A stretch of DNA of 64,000 nucleotides from Agromyces sp. 3263 (GCF_031456545.1 NZ_JAVDUV010000001.1:62001-126000), one strand, 5' to 3'; positions 8,153 to 17,199 are shown, counted from the first letter of the stretch. Program-made: numbers and translations. The notes: generated by a model not told the origin, from the sequence alone.

Positions 8153-10228
8153 TCATTCCTGGTGGGATGCCTCGGGAGCGGCGCCCTCGTGGGGGCCGCT
8201 CGAAGACTGGGGGTCGGATGCCGCGGGGTGCGGCTCGATGCGGGCGACCACCTGGTCGCGCGAGACCAGATCGCCGGTCGCTGCGGCGAGGCGGACGAGG
8301 CCGGCGAGCGTGGCGAGCACGCGGTGCTCCATCTTCATGGCCTCGATCGCGACGACGGCGTCGCCCGCTTCGACGGAGTCGCCGTCGGCGACGAGCACGG
8401 CGGTGACCGTGCCGGGCATCGGCGCGCGCAGTTCCGGCGCGGCGGCGAGCCCCCCGCGTTCCGCTGCGCGTCGACGCGCGGCGGCCCGCGCACGGCGGTC
8501 GAGCACGGTGAAGGCGGCGGTCTCGCCGTCGCGGTGCACCCAGACCGTGCCGTCGTCATCGCGCCGCACGAGCACGCCGTCGACCTCCGCCGAGGTGTCG
8601 ACGGCTCCCGCCGCCACCTCGCGCACGTCGTCGACCGAGTCGCGCGGAGCGAGGAGCACGACCGGGGCGCGGTGCGGCCCGGGGCGCCACCCGCTGGAAT
8701 CGAGCCACGCACGCGGGCCCGCGGCATCCGTCGCCCCATCGTGCTCGACGCGGTCGTGCTCGGCGACGAGGCCGGCGGCCGCGGCGAGGAGCCCGGGCGA
8801 GGGCTCGGCTGCGGTGGGCTCGGGCAGCCGATCGATGAGTCCGGTGTCGAGGTCGCCCGCGCGCACCGCGGGGTCGGCGATGAGCCGGCGCAGGAAGGCG
8901 AGATTCGTGTCGACGCCGAGCACGACCGTGTCGGCCAGCGCGCGATCGAGGCGATCGAGTGCCTCGGCGCGATCGTCGCCGTAGGCGATCACCTTGGCGA
9001 GCATCGGGTCGTAGTGCGCCGTGATCTCCTGGCCCTCGACGATGCCCCCGTCGACTCGCACGCCGGGGCCCGCGGGCTCGCGCCACGCGACCACGCGACC
9101 CGTCGAGGGGAGGAAGCCGCGTTCGGGCGCCTCCGCATACACGCGCGCCTCGATGGCGTGGCCGGTCAGGCGCACCTCCTCCTGGGTGATCGCGAGGGGC
9201 TCATCCGCCGCGATGCGCAACTGCTGCTCGACGAGGTCGACCCCGGTGACGAGCTCGGTCACGGGGTGCTCGACCTGGAGCCGGGTGTTCATCTCGATGA
9301 AGAAGAACTCGTCGGGTGCGGCATCCGACACCAGGAACTCCACCGTGCCGGCGCCGAGGTAGCCGACGCTGCGGGCCGCGTCGCAGGCGGCGGCACCGAT
9401 CCGCGCCCGGGTCGCCTCGTCGAGCAGCGGCGAGGGCGCCTCCTCGATGACCTTCTGGTGGCGGCGCTGCAGGGAGCACTCGCGCTCACCGAGGTGGATC
9501 ACGGTGCCGGCGGCGTCGGCGAGCACCTGCACCTCGATGTGGCGGGGCCGCTCGATCAGGCGCTCGATCAGCAGCGTGTCGTCGCCGAACGCGGCGAGCG
9601 CGATGCGGCGGGCGGCCGGGAGCGCGGCGGCGAGTTCGTCGGCATCGCGCGCGATCTGCATGCCCTTGCCGCCGCCACCGGCCGACGGCTTCACGAGCAG
9701 CGGGAATCCGACGGTGGCGGATGCGTCGAGGAGGGCCGCGTCGTCGAGGGCGGGGTCGGCGATGCCGGGCACGGTCGGCACACCGGATGCCTCGACGTGC
9801 CGCTTCGCGCGGATCTTGTCGCCCATCACCTCGAGCGCTTCGATGCCCGGGCCGACGAAGACGAGGCCCGCGTCACGGCACGCCTCGGCGAAGCCGGCGT
9901 GCTCCGAGAGGAAGCCGTAGCCCGGATGGATCGCCTCAGCGCCCGACTCGAGGGCTGCGGCGACGATGCGTTCGGGGACCAGGTAGCTCTCACTCGCGGA
10001 CGCAGGCCCGATGCGCACTGCTTCGTCGGCGAGCCGTACGTGCGGCGCGGCGGCGTCGGCGTCGGAGTAGACGGCGATGGAGCGGATGCCGAGGCGGCGC
10101 AGCGTGCGGATGATGCGTACGGCGATCTCTCCGCGGTTGGCGACGAGCACCCGGTCGAAGGGGCGCGGCGATCGGGAGCGCGGGTTCGGCGTCGATCCAT
10201 GATCGGGCGGGCTCATGAGCGTGACCAT
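8153..10228 (-). CDS. accA1: acyl-CoA carboxylase alpha subunit (biotin carboxylase plus biotin carrier)
   Basis: 691 residues. Biotin carboxylase comes first: [13 protein letters not shown] at 28-40, HPGYGFLSE at 101-109 and the ATP-grasp loop GGGGKGM at 184-190. A linker follows, then a C-terminal biotinyl domain with EAMKMEH at 629-635, where Lys632 is biotinylated. With the beta subunit at 15.5 kb it should carboxylate methylcrotonyl-CoA or a similar acyl-CoA. The start at 10228 is supported by AGAGAGG five bases upstream, and the start region is 36 bases from the operator. First gene of the operon that runs to the lyase at 5602. Gene name follows mycobacterial usage. Confidence 0.94.
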   Translation of the reverse strand: MVTLMSPPDHGSTPNPRSRSPRPFDRVLVANRGEIAVRIIRTLRRLGIRSIAVYSDADAAAPHVRLADEAVRIGPASASESYLVPERIVAAALESGAEAIHPGYGFLSEHAGFAEACRDAGLVFVGPGIEALEVMGDKIRAKRHVEASGVPTVPGIADPALDDAALLDASATVGFPLLVKPSAGGGGKGMQIARDADELAAALPAARRIALAAFGDDTLLIERLIERPRHIEVQVLADAAGTVIHLGERECSLQRRHQKVIEEAPSPLLDEATRARIGAAACDAARSVGYLGAGTVEFLVSDAAPDEFFFIEMNTRLQVEHPVTELVTGVDLVEQQLRIAADEPLAITQEEVRLTGHAIEARVYAEAPERGFLPSTGRVVAWREPAGPGVRVDGGIVEGQEITAHYDPMLAKVIAYGDDRAEALDRLDRALADTVVLGVDTNLAFLRRLIADPAVRAGDLDTGLIDRLPEPTAAEPSPGLLAAAAGLVAEHDRVEHDGATDAAGPRAWLDSSGWRPGPHRAPVVLLAPRDSVDDVREVAAGAVDTSAEVDGVLVRRDDDGTVWVHRDGETAAFTVLDRRARAAARRRAAERGGLAAAPELRAPMPGTVTAVLVADGDSVEAGDAVVAIEAMKMEHRVLATLAGLVRLAAATGDLVSRDQVVARIEPHPAASDPQSSSGPHEGAAPEASHQE

Positions 10229-10263
10229 CCGCGCCTCTCTGCACGTCGTTCGCGCGCCATCCA

Positions 10264-10316
10264 GTTAGCGCGCACTAACTGGACTCGATGTTAGCGGCCG
10301 CTAACTGGAATGACAA
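10264..10316 (-). promoter_or_regulatory. promoter and double operator of the accA1 operon
   Basis: On the minus strand a -35 TTGTCA (10311-10316) is followed after exactly 17 bases by a -10 TAACAT (10288-10293). A perfect 16-base palindrome GTTAGCGGCCGCTAAC (10290-10305) fills the spacer and covers the -10. A second inverted repeat, GTTAG-N6-CTAAC (10264-10279, arms extended to CCAGTTAG/CTAACTGG), lies at the expected transcription start. The same layout occurs at 13997 and 17145. A bound TetR-type repressor would block polymerase. Confidence 0.8.
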
Positions 10317-10361
10317 GCGACCGCGTCGGGTCGCGGATGCCCGCCCGGAGATCTGCGAGTG

Positions 10362-12146
10362 CTACCGGCCGACCTTGCCGAAGATCCCCGCGATCGGCGC
10401 GAGCACCGACGGACGTGCGGCGATCCACGCGGCGGCGATGACCACCAGGGAGGCGACGAAGATCCAGAAGCCCAGCCAGCCGTCGGCGTCCTGTGCGGCG
10501 TACATGTGGTTGAGGTTGCGCAGCGCGCCGGTCAGGAAGACGAGCGTGACGTGCACCGCGATGAATCCGACGAAGTACAGCATCACGGGGAAGTGCACCG
10601 CACGCGCCCACTCCACCGGATAGCGGCGGTTGAGGGCCGCGGCGTCCTTCGGCCACACCCCCGACATGCGCACTCCCGTCAGCACGGCGAGGGGCGCCGC
10701 GACGAAGATCGTGACGAAGTAGGCGAGCACCTGGAGGCTGTTGTAGTTGACCCACCCGTTCTCGAGCGGCCAGTCCAGCGACAGGTACTGCAGCCCCGCC
10801 GAGACGGCGTTCGGGATGATGTCCCAACTCGTCGGGACGACCCGCATCCACTGGCCGGTCGCGAAGAGCAGCACGACGAAGACGATGCCGTTCACCAGCC
10901 ACAGCACGTCGAGCGACTGGTGGAACCACAGGTTCAGGCTGATCTTCCGGCCGAGCCGGGACCACCGCGGCGTCCAGAACGCCGCCGGTCGCTTCTCGGT
11001 GCGCACCTGCAGGCCCGAGCGGATGATGAGCACGATGAGGAAGACGTTGAAGAAGTGCTGCCAGCCGAGCCACGCCGGCAGCCCCACCGGTGCGCCGTCG
11101 GGCAAGGGCGTCTCGCCGGGATAGGTCGCGACGAAGTCCTCCATGAACCCGAGCCCCAGGAACCAACGCGTGACCTGCACGACGATGGTCGCGGCGCCGA
11201 TGATCGCGAGGATGCCGACGACGGATGCCCCGGCCCACTGTCGACCGGTCAGGGCGCCGAACCGCGAGGCGACCGACGGCGGCGGCGTCACGCGTGCCGC
11301 CGCAGGCGCCGCGACCGGCTCGGCGGGCGGTGGCGCCGCGACGGGCGGTGGCGGCGCGACGAGTTGTGGCGGCGCGACGGGTGGGGCCGCCGCTGCTGAC
11401 ACAGCCGGCGCCATGGGCTGGTCGGGGGCCGCCGGCACGGCGGGCGCCACGGGCTGGTCGGGAGCCGCCAGCACGGCCGGCGCCACGGAGACGGCCGGCG
11501 CCACGGGCTCGGCGGGCGCCACGGGCTCGGCGAGCGCCATGGGACCAGCTGAGACAGCGGGCGCATCCCGCTCGGCTGCGACCGGGGCCGCGATGAAGCC
11601 GTCCCCGAGTACCGGCCACGGGTCTCCCCCGGCGACCCGTGGAAGTCCGCGCCGAAGCGCACCGTCGGTCGAGGGTGCCACGTCGTCAATCGCGGGTTGC
11701 GGTGCCGTCGACGTCGCCGCCACCGGCTCGCCTGCGGGCGCCGCGCTGCGTGCCGGCCGCGGAGCGGCCGCGGCATCCGTCACCTCGGCGTTCGCTGCCC
11801 CGGCCGACTCGCCGGCCTCGGGCCACGGCCCTCCACCGGCCACCCGCGGAAGTCCGCTGCGGAGCCGCCCGGATGGCGATGCCGCGACCGATCCGGAGGC
11901 GAGCGGCGCCGGCCCGACCGATGCAGACCTCGCAGGCGCCGCCGCGACCGATGCCGACCCCGCAGGCGCCGACACAACCGGCGCCGACGCGACCGGCGCC
12001 GACGAGACCGGCGCCGACGAGGCGGCCGAGGGCGCGTGCGTCGACGAGCTGACGGGTTCGACCGGCGCCTCGTGGATTGGAGGCCAGGCGTCACCGCCGC
12101 GCTGGCGAGGCAGTCCCCTCCGCAGGTTCCGCGCGTCGGCGACCAC
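10362..12146 (-). CDS. membrane cytochrome b (b561-like) with long Ala/Pro-rich repeat-bearing N-terminus
   Basis: 594 residues from a GTG three bases after etfA. Residues 1-300 are Ala/Pro-rich and probably disordered, with three copies of LRxGLPRxxGGxxWP (8-22, 95-109, 164-178). Residues ~302-590 hold about five membrane spans in a cytochrome b/b561-like fold. Candidate haem-ligand histidines occur in LGWQHFFNV, NLWFHQSLD, ARAVHFPVM and FIAVHVTLV. It is third in the etfB-etfA operon, so electron flow between ETF and the membrane is a reasonable inference. No ETF-quinone oxidoreductase gene is seen nearby. Haem binding and electron partner are unproven. Confidence 0.82.
   Translation of the reverse strand: MVADARNLRRGLPRQRGGDAWPPIHEAPVEPVSSSTHAPSAASSAPVSSAPVASAPVVSAPAGSASVAAAPARSASVGPAPLASGSVAASPSGRLRSGLPRVAGGGPWPEAGESAGAANAEVTDAAAAPRPARSAAPAGEPVAATSTAPQPAIDDVAPSTDGALRRGLPRVAGGDPWPVLGDGFIAAPVAAERDAPAVSAGPMALAEPVAPAEPVAPAVSVAPAVLAAPDQPVAPAVPAAPDQPMAPAVSAAAAPPVAPPQLVAPPPPVAAPPPAEPVAAPAAARVTPPPSVASRFGALTGRQWAGASVVGILAIIGAATIVVQVTRWFLGLGFMEDFVATYPGETPLPDGAPVGLPAWLGWQHFFNVFLIVLIIRSGLQVRTEKRPAAFWTPRWSRLGRKISLNLWFHQSLDVLWLVNGIVFVVLLFATGQWMRVVPTSWDIIPNAVSAGLQYLSLDWPLENGWVNYNSLQVLAYFVTIFVAAPLAVLTGVRMSGVWPKDAAALNRRYPVEWARAVHFPVMLYFVGFIAVHVTLVFLTGALRNLNHMYAAQDADGWLGFWIFVASLVVIAAAWIAARPSVLAPIAGIFGKVGR
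11613..12125 (-). repeat. three copies of a 15-residue coding motif LRxGLPRxxGGxxWP
   Basis: Copies are encoded at 12081-12125, 11820-11864 and 11613-11657. They read LRRGLPRQRGGDAWP, LRSGLPRVAGGGPWP and LRRGLPRVAGGDPWP. The spacing is irregular and the sequence between copies is low-complexity, so the motif itself appears selected. Confidence 0.85.
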
Positions 12147-12149
12147 CGG

Positions 12150-13136
12150 TCACCGCTTCCGCTCGGCGAGCGCGCTGATCAGCTGCGGGACCACCGTGAA
12201 GACGTCGCCGACGACGCCGAAATCCGCGACCTCGAAGATCGGGGCGTCGGGGTCCTTGTTCACGGCGATGATGTTCTTGGCCGTCTGCATGCCGGCGCGG
12301 TGCTGGATCGCGCCCGAGATGCCGAGGGCGACATACAACTGCGGCGACACCGAGACGCCGGTCTGACCGACCTGGTGCGCCGCCGGGATGTAGCCCGCAT
12401 CGACCGCAGCCCGTGAGGCGCCGACCGCAGCCCCGAGCGCATCGGCGAGCTCGTCGACGAGTGCGAACTGCTCGGCCGAGCCGAGGCCCCGACCACCGGA
12501 GACCACCCGCTTCGCTCCGCGCAGCTCGGGTCGGCTCGACGTCTCGGCGGCGGGCTCGAACGACTCGATCGTCGCGGATGCCGCGCCCGAGGGCGCCGCG
12601 TCGAGCGGCTCGAGCACCACAGGACGTGCCTCCGCACGCGCATCGACGGCACCCTGCCGCACGGTCACGACGAGCGGGCCGAACGTCGCCGCGGAGACGA
12701 CCTCGTAGGCACCGCCGTACACGGAGTGGTGGGCGAGGATGCCCTCGGCGTCGCGCGAGACGCCGACGACGTCGACGGCGATCGGGGCGCCGGTGCGGGC
12801 GGCGAAGCGGGCGGCGATGTCACGCCCGTCGACCGAGTTCGAGATGAGCACGGCCTCGGGCGTGACGGCGGCGGCGGCCGCGGCGAGCGCGTCGACGTGC
12901 GGGATCGTCAGCTCGTTCGCCAGTGCGCCGGTCTCGACGACGAGGACCCGGTCCGCGCCGGCGGCAGCCGCCTGCTCGGCGAGCTCCTGCGGCCGACCCG
13001 GCGCGGCGACGACGAGCGCGACCGGGACGCCGATGCGCGAGGCGGCCCCGAGGAGCCCTGCCGCGCTCGTCGAGAGGTCGCCGTTCGGAGTGGTCTCGAG
13101 CAGCACCAGGATCGGGGCTGGGGGGTGGTCGGTCAC
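12150..13136 (-). CDS. etfA: electron transfer flavoprotein subunit alpha
   Basis: 328 residues from the GTG at 13136, which has AGAGGA seven bases upstream. The C-terminal FAD domain is typical: [19 protein letters not shown], then [32 protein letters not shown] and INxDP-like [21 protein letters not shown] split over the FAD pocket. The longer upstream reading overlaps etfB and is rejected. With EtfB it accepts electrons from acyl-CoA dehydrogenases such as that at 6984. Lies 10 bases after etfB and 3 bases before the cytochrome b gene. Confidence 0.95.
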   Translation of the reverse strand: MTDHPPAPILVLLETTPNGDLSTSAAGLLGAASRIGVPVALVVAAPGRPQELAEQAAAAGADRVLVVETGALANELTIPHVDALAAAAAAVTPEAVLISNSVDGRDIAARFAARTGAPIAVDVVGVSRDAEGILAHHSVYGGAYEVVSAATFGPLVVTVRQGAVDARAEARPVVLEPLDAAPSGAASATIESFEPAAETSSRPELRGAKRVVSGGRGLGSAEQFALVDELADALGAAVGASRAAVDAGYIPAAHQVGQTGVSVSPQLYVALGISGAIQHRAGMQTAKNIIAVNKDPDAPIFEVADFGVVGDVFTVVPQLISALAERKR

Positions 13137-13146
13137 GATCGTCCTC

Positions 13147-13923
13147 TCAGACCAGTCGGTTCTCGATGAGGAACTCGGCGATCCTGACGCCGCCGTCGCC
13201 ATCATCGGTGATCTTGACGCCCGCCGAACGCGGGGGCTTCTCGGCGATGGCGGTCATGATCGACATCGCCACCGAGAGATCGTGCGGTTCGATGCCGAGG
13301 TCCGCGGCGCCCAGCGTCTCGAACGGCTTCTTCTTGGCGGCCATGATGCCCTTGAAGTTGGGGAAGCGCGCATCGGGAAGCGCCTCGGTGATCGAGATGA
13401 CGGCGGGGAGCGCGGCGCTCACTCGCATGGTGCCGCCGTCGATGTCGCGCGTTCCGACCACCGAGTCCGCCGCGATCTCGACCGACGAGAGGGCGGTCGC
13501 GTTCGGGACGCCGAGCAGCTCCGCCAGCATGGCGGGGATGACGCCGCCACTGCCGTCGGTCGACAGGTTGCCCGCGATGACGAGGTCGAAGCCGGTGCGT
13601 CGGAGCGCCGCGGCGAGGGTGCGCGCGGTCAGCCCGAGGTCTGCACCCGCCAGGCCCGGGTCGCTGATGTGCACGGCCGAGGCCGCTCCCATCGCCAGCC
13701 CCTTGCGGATCGTCGGCACCGCACGCTCGGCGGCCATCGACATGACGACGACCTCGACGCCGTCGTGCGCGTCGGCGTAGGCGAGTGCCACTTCGAGCGC
13801 GCGCTCGCTGATCTCGTCGAGCACGGCTTCGCTCGCGGCGCGATCGGCGAGCCCCGTCTCGAGGTCGAGCTTGCGCTCGCCGTACGTGTCGGGAACCTCC
13901 TTCACGAGGACGACGATCCTCAT
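13147..13923 (-). CDS. etfB: electron transfer flavoprotein subunit beta
   Basis: 258 residues starting [15 protein letters not shown], the standard EtfB N-terminus. AMP-binding and recognition features include [20 protein letters not shown] and [20 protein letters not shown], and [10 protein letters not shown] matches the family C-terminal region. Forms the soluble ETF heterodimer with EtfA. The ATG overlaps the stop of a 13-codon upstream reading frame (13920-13961) that has the better ribosome site, so coupling is possible. Transcribed from a regulon promoter at 13997-14049. Confidence 0.95.
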   Translation of the reverse strand: MRIVVLVKEVPDTYGERKLDLETGLADRAASEAVLDEISERALEVALAYADAHDGVEVVVMSMAAERAVPTIRKGLAMGAASAVHISDPGLAGADLGLTARTLAAALRRTGFDLVIAGNLSTDGSGGVIPAMLAELLGVPNATALSSVEIAADSVVGTRDIDGGTMRVSAALPAVISITEALPDARFPNFKGIMAAKKKPFETLGAADLGIEPHDLSVAMSIMTAIAEKPPRSAGVKITDDGDGGVRIAEFLIENRLV

Positions 13924-13961
13924 CGGGCTCGGCTCCGATGCGTGCTCATGAGCATGACCAT
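13920..13961 (-). other. 13-codon upstream reading frame in the etfB leader
   Basis: Reads [13 protein letters not shown] then TGA, and that stop overlaps the etfB ATG. It is preceded by the same AGAGAGGCGCGG ribosome site that precedes accA1, and its first codons (MVMLMS) match the accA1 start (MVTLMS). Both starts lie 36 bases from their operator. I read it as a copied accA1 5' end that may now act as a translational coupling leader; a coded functional peptide is unlikely. Confidence 0.6.
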
Positions 13962-13996
13962 CCGCGCCTCTCTGCGACGTGCCTCGTGGGCTCACA

Positions 13997-14049
13997 GTTA
14001 GTGTGCACTAACTGAATCCGATGCTAGTGTCCGCTCACCGCAATGGCAA
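13997..14049 (-). promoter_or_regulatory. promoter and operator of the etfB-etfA-cytochrome b operon
   Basis: Minus-strand -35 TTGCCA (14044-14049), 17-base spacer, -10 TAGCAT (14021-14026). The inverted repeat GTTAGTGTGCACTAAC (13997-14012; nine-base arms when CA/TG flanks are added) lies eight bases beyond the -10. A degenerate copy (14023-14038) sits in the spacer, 26 bases from the first, exactly as at the accA1 promoter. Confidence 0.8.
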
Positions 14050-14066
14050 GCAGCGTCCGGCGGGCG

Positions 14067-14672
14067 TCAGCGGCCGAGGGCCAGCGCGGCGGCGAGGCGC
14101 GCGATGCCGAATTCGAACGCCCGGTCGACGTCGCCGCCCAGCCGGAACGCGCCCGCGAGTTCCATGCTGACGAAGCCGTTGGCCCAGGCCGTGATGGTGC
14201 GCGCCGCATCGAGCCGATGCTCGTCGCCGGCCAGGTCGCCCGCGACGCGCAGCACCGCCCCGCTCGCCTCGGCGAGCGCGGTGTCGGAGAGCCGGAGCTC
14301 GGCACCGGGACCGAAGATGAGGCGGTAGCCGGCCGGGCGCTCGTGGGCGAACGCGCGCACGGCCCTGGCGAGCCGAGCCAGCTCGGCACCCGGATCCGTG
14401 TCATGCGCCGGGTCGGGCTGATTCGCCGGATCGGCCGCGTCGTCGAGTCGCTCGCGGAGCTCTCCGAGCGTCGCCTCGGCGATGCGCGCGACGAGGTCGT
14501 CTCGGTTGCGGATGCGCTTGTAGAGCGACGGAGCGCGCACGCCCACTCGCTCGGCGACCGCCTGCATGGTGAGGCCGTCGACGCCGTCGGTCTCGAGCAG
14601 CGCTCGACCGGCGTCGACGATCGCCTCCAGCGAGGTCCGGTCGGGTGTGGGCACGGCGACTCCGATCGTCAT
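14067..14672 (-). CDS. TetR/AcrR-family regulator with WHG-type C-terminal domain
   Basis: 201 residues. The N-terminal helix-turn-helix reads LTMQAVAERVGVRAPSLYKRIRNRDDL (residues ~35-61). The C-terminal part, with AVRAFAHERPAGYRLIFGP and ITAWANGFVSMELAGAF, resembles the TetR WHG effector domain. It is divergent from the metallo-hydrolase at 14750 across a 77-base region with a CATAGCTATG palindrome, so it most likely controls that gene and itself. No sign that it reads the GTTAG operators. Confidence 0.87.
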   Translation of the reverse strand: MTIGVAVPTPDRTSLEAIVDAGRALLETDGVDGLTMQAVAERVGVRAPSLYKRIRNRDDLVARIAEATLGELRERLDDAADPANQPDPAHDTDPGAELARLARAVRAFAHERPAGYRLIFGPGAELRLSDTALAEASGAVLRVAGDLAGDEHRLDAARTITAWANGFVSMELAGAFRLGGDVDRAFEFGIARLAAALALGR

Positions 14673-14679
14673 TCAGCTA

Positions 14680-14715
14680 TTGACCATAGCCATCATAGCT
14701 ATGTAGCATAGCCAT
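14680..14715 (+). promoter_or_regulatory. divergent control region of TetR and metallo-hydrolase
   Basis: Plus-strand promoter TTGACC (14680-14685), 18 bases, TAGCAT (14704-14709). Between and around them lie a perfect palindrome CATAGCTATG (14694-14703) and two direct copies of CATAGCCAT (14685-14693 and 14707-14715), 22 bases apart. A TetR dimer bound to the palindrome would cover the spacer of the hydrolase promoter. Confidence 0.6.
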
Positions 14716-14749
14716 CGTCCACCCCTGGAACACGAGATCGGATCCCGCG

Positions 14750-15475
14750 ATGCAACTGGCACCCTCACTCCACCGCATCGGCAACGACGTCGTCGCCGTC
14801 TACCTCGTCGACACCCCCCAGGGCGTCACCGTCATCGACGCCGGCCTCGCCGGCCAGTGGAAGGAGTTCACGGCCGAGCTCACCGCCATGGGGCGATCGG
14901 TCGACGACGTCCGCGGCGTCATGCTCACGCATGGCGACAGCGACCACATCGGCTTCGCCGAGCGACTCCGGCGCGACCACGGCGTGCCCGTCTTCGTGCA
15001 CGAGGCCGACGCCGCGCGCGCCCGCGGCGAGGTGTCCACCAAGCCCGAGTGGGGCCACATGAAGGTCGGCGCCACCGTGGGCTTCCTGTGGTACGCGCTG
15101 CGCAAGAACGGCATGCGCACCACGCCGCTCGCCGAGGTGGTCGCCGTGCACGACGGCGACGTGCTCGACCTCCCCGGTGCACCCCGCGTGATCGGCATGC
15201 CCGGGCACTCCCCCGGCAGCATCGCCATCCACGTCCCCGCCGTCGACGCCGTGTTCGTCGGCGACGCGCTCACCACCCGGCACGTGCTCACCGGCGAACG
15301 GGGTCCGCAGCCGGCGCCCTTCACCGACGATCCCCGCGAGGCGATCGAATCGCTCCAGCGCCTCGTCGGGCTCGGCGCGACCTGGGTCCTGCCCGGTCAC
15401 GGCACGCCCTGGAAGGGCGGGGTCGACGAGGCCGTGCGCGAGGTCACGCAGGCGGCCTCGGCATCCGGTTCCTGA
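14750..15475 (+). CDS. metallo-beta-lactamase-fold hydrolase
   Basis: 241 residues. The metal motif is THGDSDHIG (the HxxxDH form of HxHxDH, with Gly/Asp replacing the second His), followed by a downstream Zn-ligand His in IGMPGHSPGSIAIHV and Asp in AVFVGDALTTRH, and WVLPGHGTPW at the end. The soluble fold covers lactonases, glyoxalases and other hydrolases, and the substrate is unknown. Regulated probably by the divergent TetR at 14067. Its 3' end is 6 bases from the opposing accD1 end. Confidence 0.9.
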   Translation: MQLAPSLHRIGNDVVAVYLVDTPQGVTVIDAGLAGQWKEFTAELTAMGRSVDDVRGVMLTHGDSDHIGFAERLRRDHGVPVFVHEADAARARGEVSTKPEWGHMKVGATVGFLWYALRKNGMRTTPLAEVVAVHDGDVLDLPGAPRVIGMPGHSPGSIAIHVPAVDAVFVGDALTTRHVLTGERGPQPAPFTDDPREAIESLQRLVGLGATWVLPGHGTPWKGGVDEAVREVTQAASASGS

Positions 15476-15481
15476 ACCCGG

Positions 15482-17089
15482 TCACATGCGGAAGAGGCCG
15501 AACCGGCGCTCGGGCAGCGGCGTGCGACTCGCGAGCTCGAGCGCCATGGCCAGCACGGTGCGGGTGTCGGCGGGATCGATGATGCCGTCGTCCCAGAGCC
15601 GCGCCGTCGAGTGGTAGGGGCTCCCCTGCTGCTCGTACTGCTCGCGGATGGGCGCCCGGAACGCCTGCTCGGCGGCATCCGGCCACTCCTCGCCCTTCAC
15701 CGCCAGCTGGTCGCGCTTCACGGTCGCGAGCACGGATGCCGCCTGCTCGCCGCCCATCACCGAGATGCGGGCGTTCGGCCACATGAAGAGGAAGCGCGGC
15801 GAGTAGGCGCGCCCGCACATGGAGTAGTTGCCGGCGCCGAACGACCCGCCGATGACGACCGTGAGCTTCGGAACGCGGGTCGTGGCCACCGCGGTGACCA
15901 TCTTCGCGCCGTGCTTGGCGATGCCGCCGGCCTCGGCGTCGCGGCCGACCATGAACCCCGAGATGTTCTGAAGGAACAGGAGCGGGATGCCGCGCTGGTC
16001 GCACAGCTCGATGAAGTGGGCGCCCTTCATTGCCGATTCGCTGAAGAGCACCCCGTTGTTCGCGACGATGCCGACCGGGTGGCCGTCGAGATGCGCGAAG
16101 CCCGTGACGAGCGTGTCGCCGTAATCGGGCTTGAACTCGCTGAACTCGCTGCCGTCGACGAGCCGGGCGATGACCTCGTGCACGTCGTACGGCTGCTGCA
16201 CATCGACGGGCACGGCGGCCGTGAGGCCGGCAGGATCGACGACGGGCGGCCGCGACTCGCGGACCGTCCAGGCCCGCGTCGGCGGAGCGGGCAGCGTCGC
16301 CACCATGTCGCGGACGAGCTCGAGGGCGTGCTCGTCGTCGTCCGCGAGGTGATCGGTGACCCCCGAGATGCGGGAGTGCAGCTCGCCGCCGCCGAGCTCC
16401 TCGGGCGTGACGACCTCGCCGATGGCCGCCTTCACGAGCGGCGGCCCGCCCAGGAAGATCGTGCCCTGGTCGCGCACGATGACGCTCTCGTCGCTCATAG
16501 CGGGCACGTAGGCGCCGCCGGCCGTGCACGAGCCCAGCACGGCCGCGAGCTGCGGGATGCGTTGCGACGAAAGCTGGGCCTGGTTGTAGAAGATGCGGCC
16601 GAAGTGGTCGCGGTCGGGGAACACCTCGTCCTGCTTCGGGAGGAACGCGCCGCCGGAGTCCACGAGGTACACGCACGGGAGGCGGTGCTGCTCCGCGACC
16701 TCCTGCGCACGGAGATGCTTCTTCACCGTCATCGGGTAGTACGTGCCGCCCTTGACGGTCGCGTCGTTGCAGACGACCACCACCGGCCGGCCCTGCACGA
16801 GCCCGACGCCCGTGATGATGCCGGCACCCGGCGAATCGCCGCCGTACATGCCGTCGGCCGCGAGCGGTGAGAGCTCGAGGAACGGGCTCCCCTCGTCGAG
16901 CAGCCGGTCGACGCGGTCGCGCGGCAGCAGCTTGCCACGGGCGACGTGCCGCTCACGCGAGGACTCGGGGCCGCCGAGCGCCGCGGTCGCGAGCTTCTCG
17001 CGGAGTTCGCGAACGAGCGCCGCGTGCGCCTCGGCGTTGCGGCGCGCCGTGTCACTCGATGGGTCGATGCCCGTCGTGAGGGTCGTCAT
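15482..17089 (-). CDS. accD1: acyl-CoA carboxylase beta subunit (carboxyltransferase)
   Basis: 535 residues with both carboxyltransferase halves. It shows [20 protein letters not shown] near the N-terminus, the acyl-CoA binding [20 protein letters not shown] and [14 protein letters not shown], and the second half [20 protein letters not shown] and [16 protein letters not shown]. Length and motifs match methylcrotonyl-CoA carboxylase beta subunits. It is separated from its alpha partner (8153-10228) by five genes but uses the same type of promoter, at 17145-17199. Gene name follows mycobacterial usage; the exact acyl-CoA substrate is inferred from context. Confidence 0.95.
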   Translation of the reverse strand: MTTLTTGIDPSSDTARRNAEAHAALVRELREKLATAALGGPESSRERHVARGKLLPRDRVDRLLDEGSPFLELSPLAADGMYGGDSPGAGIITGVGLVQGRPVVVVCNDATVKGGTYYPMTVKKHLRAQEVAEQHRLPCVYLVDSGGAFLPKQDEVFPDRDHFGRIFYNQAQLSSQRIPQLAAVLGSCTAGGAYVPAMSDESVIVRDQGTIFLGGPPLVKAAIGEVVTPEELGGGELHSRISGVTDHLADDDEHALELVRDMVATLPAPPTRAWTVRESRPPVVDPAGLTAAVPVDVQQPYDVHEVIARLVDGSEFSEFKPDYGDTLVTGFAHLDGHPVGIVANNGVLFSESAMKGAHFIELCDQRGIPLLFLQNISGFMVGRDAEAGGIAKHGAKMVTAVATTRVPKLTVVIGGSFGAGNYSMCGRAYSPRFLFMWPNARISVMGGEQAASVLATVKRDQLAVKGEEWPDAAEQAFRAPIREQYEQQGSPYHSTARLWDDGIIDPADTRTVLAMALELASRTPLPERRFGLFRM

Positions 17090-17144
17090 CCGCGCCGCCT
17101 GTCTTCGTCGACCGCGCGCCTCTTGTGCGGAGCACGGAATTTCG

Positions 17145-17199
17145 GTTAGTGTGCACTAACTCGATTCCCGATGTTAGCGAGCACCCACCGACATGGCAA
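17145..17199 (-). promoter_or_regulatory. accD1 promoter with operator, overlapping the divergent TetR start
   Basis: Minus-strand -35 TTGCCA (17194-17199), 17 bases, -10 TAACAT (17171-17176), then GTTAGTGTGCACTAAC (17145-17160) ten bases beyond the -10. A half-conserved copy (17173-17188) lies in the spacer. The -35 hexamer overlaps the ATG of the TetR gene on the other strand, so repression of accD1 and autoregulation of the TetR gene could use the same sites. Confidence 0.78.

Noticed and set aside
8153..10294. Long plus-strand reading frame of about 710 residues over the carboxylase alpha gene
   Set aside because: Arg/Asp/Gly-rich shadow typical of high-GC antisense frames; the minus strand has complete carboxylase motifs.
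10295..10302. GCGGCCGC rare-cutter site inside the accA1 operator
   Set aside because: A by-product of the palindrome GTTAGCGGCCGCTAAC; not evidence of cloning or a vector.
13924..13995. Extended N-terminus of EtfB beginning MSPRGTSQRGAD
   Set aside because: Family N-terminus is [11 protein letters not shown] at 13923; the upstream part is leader sequence carrying the short reading frame and operator flank.
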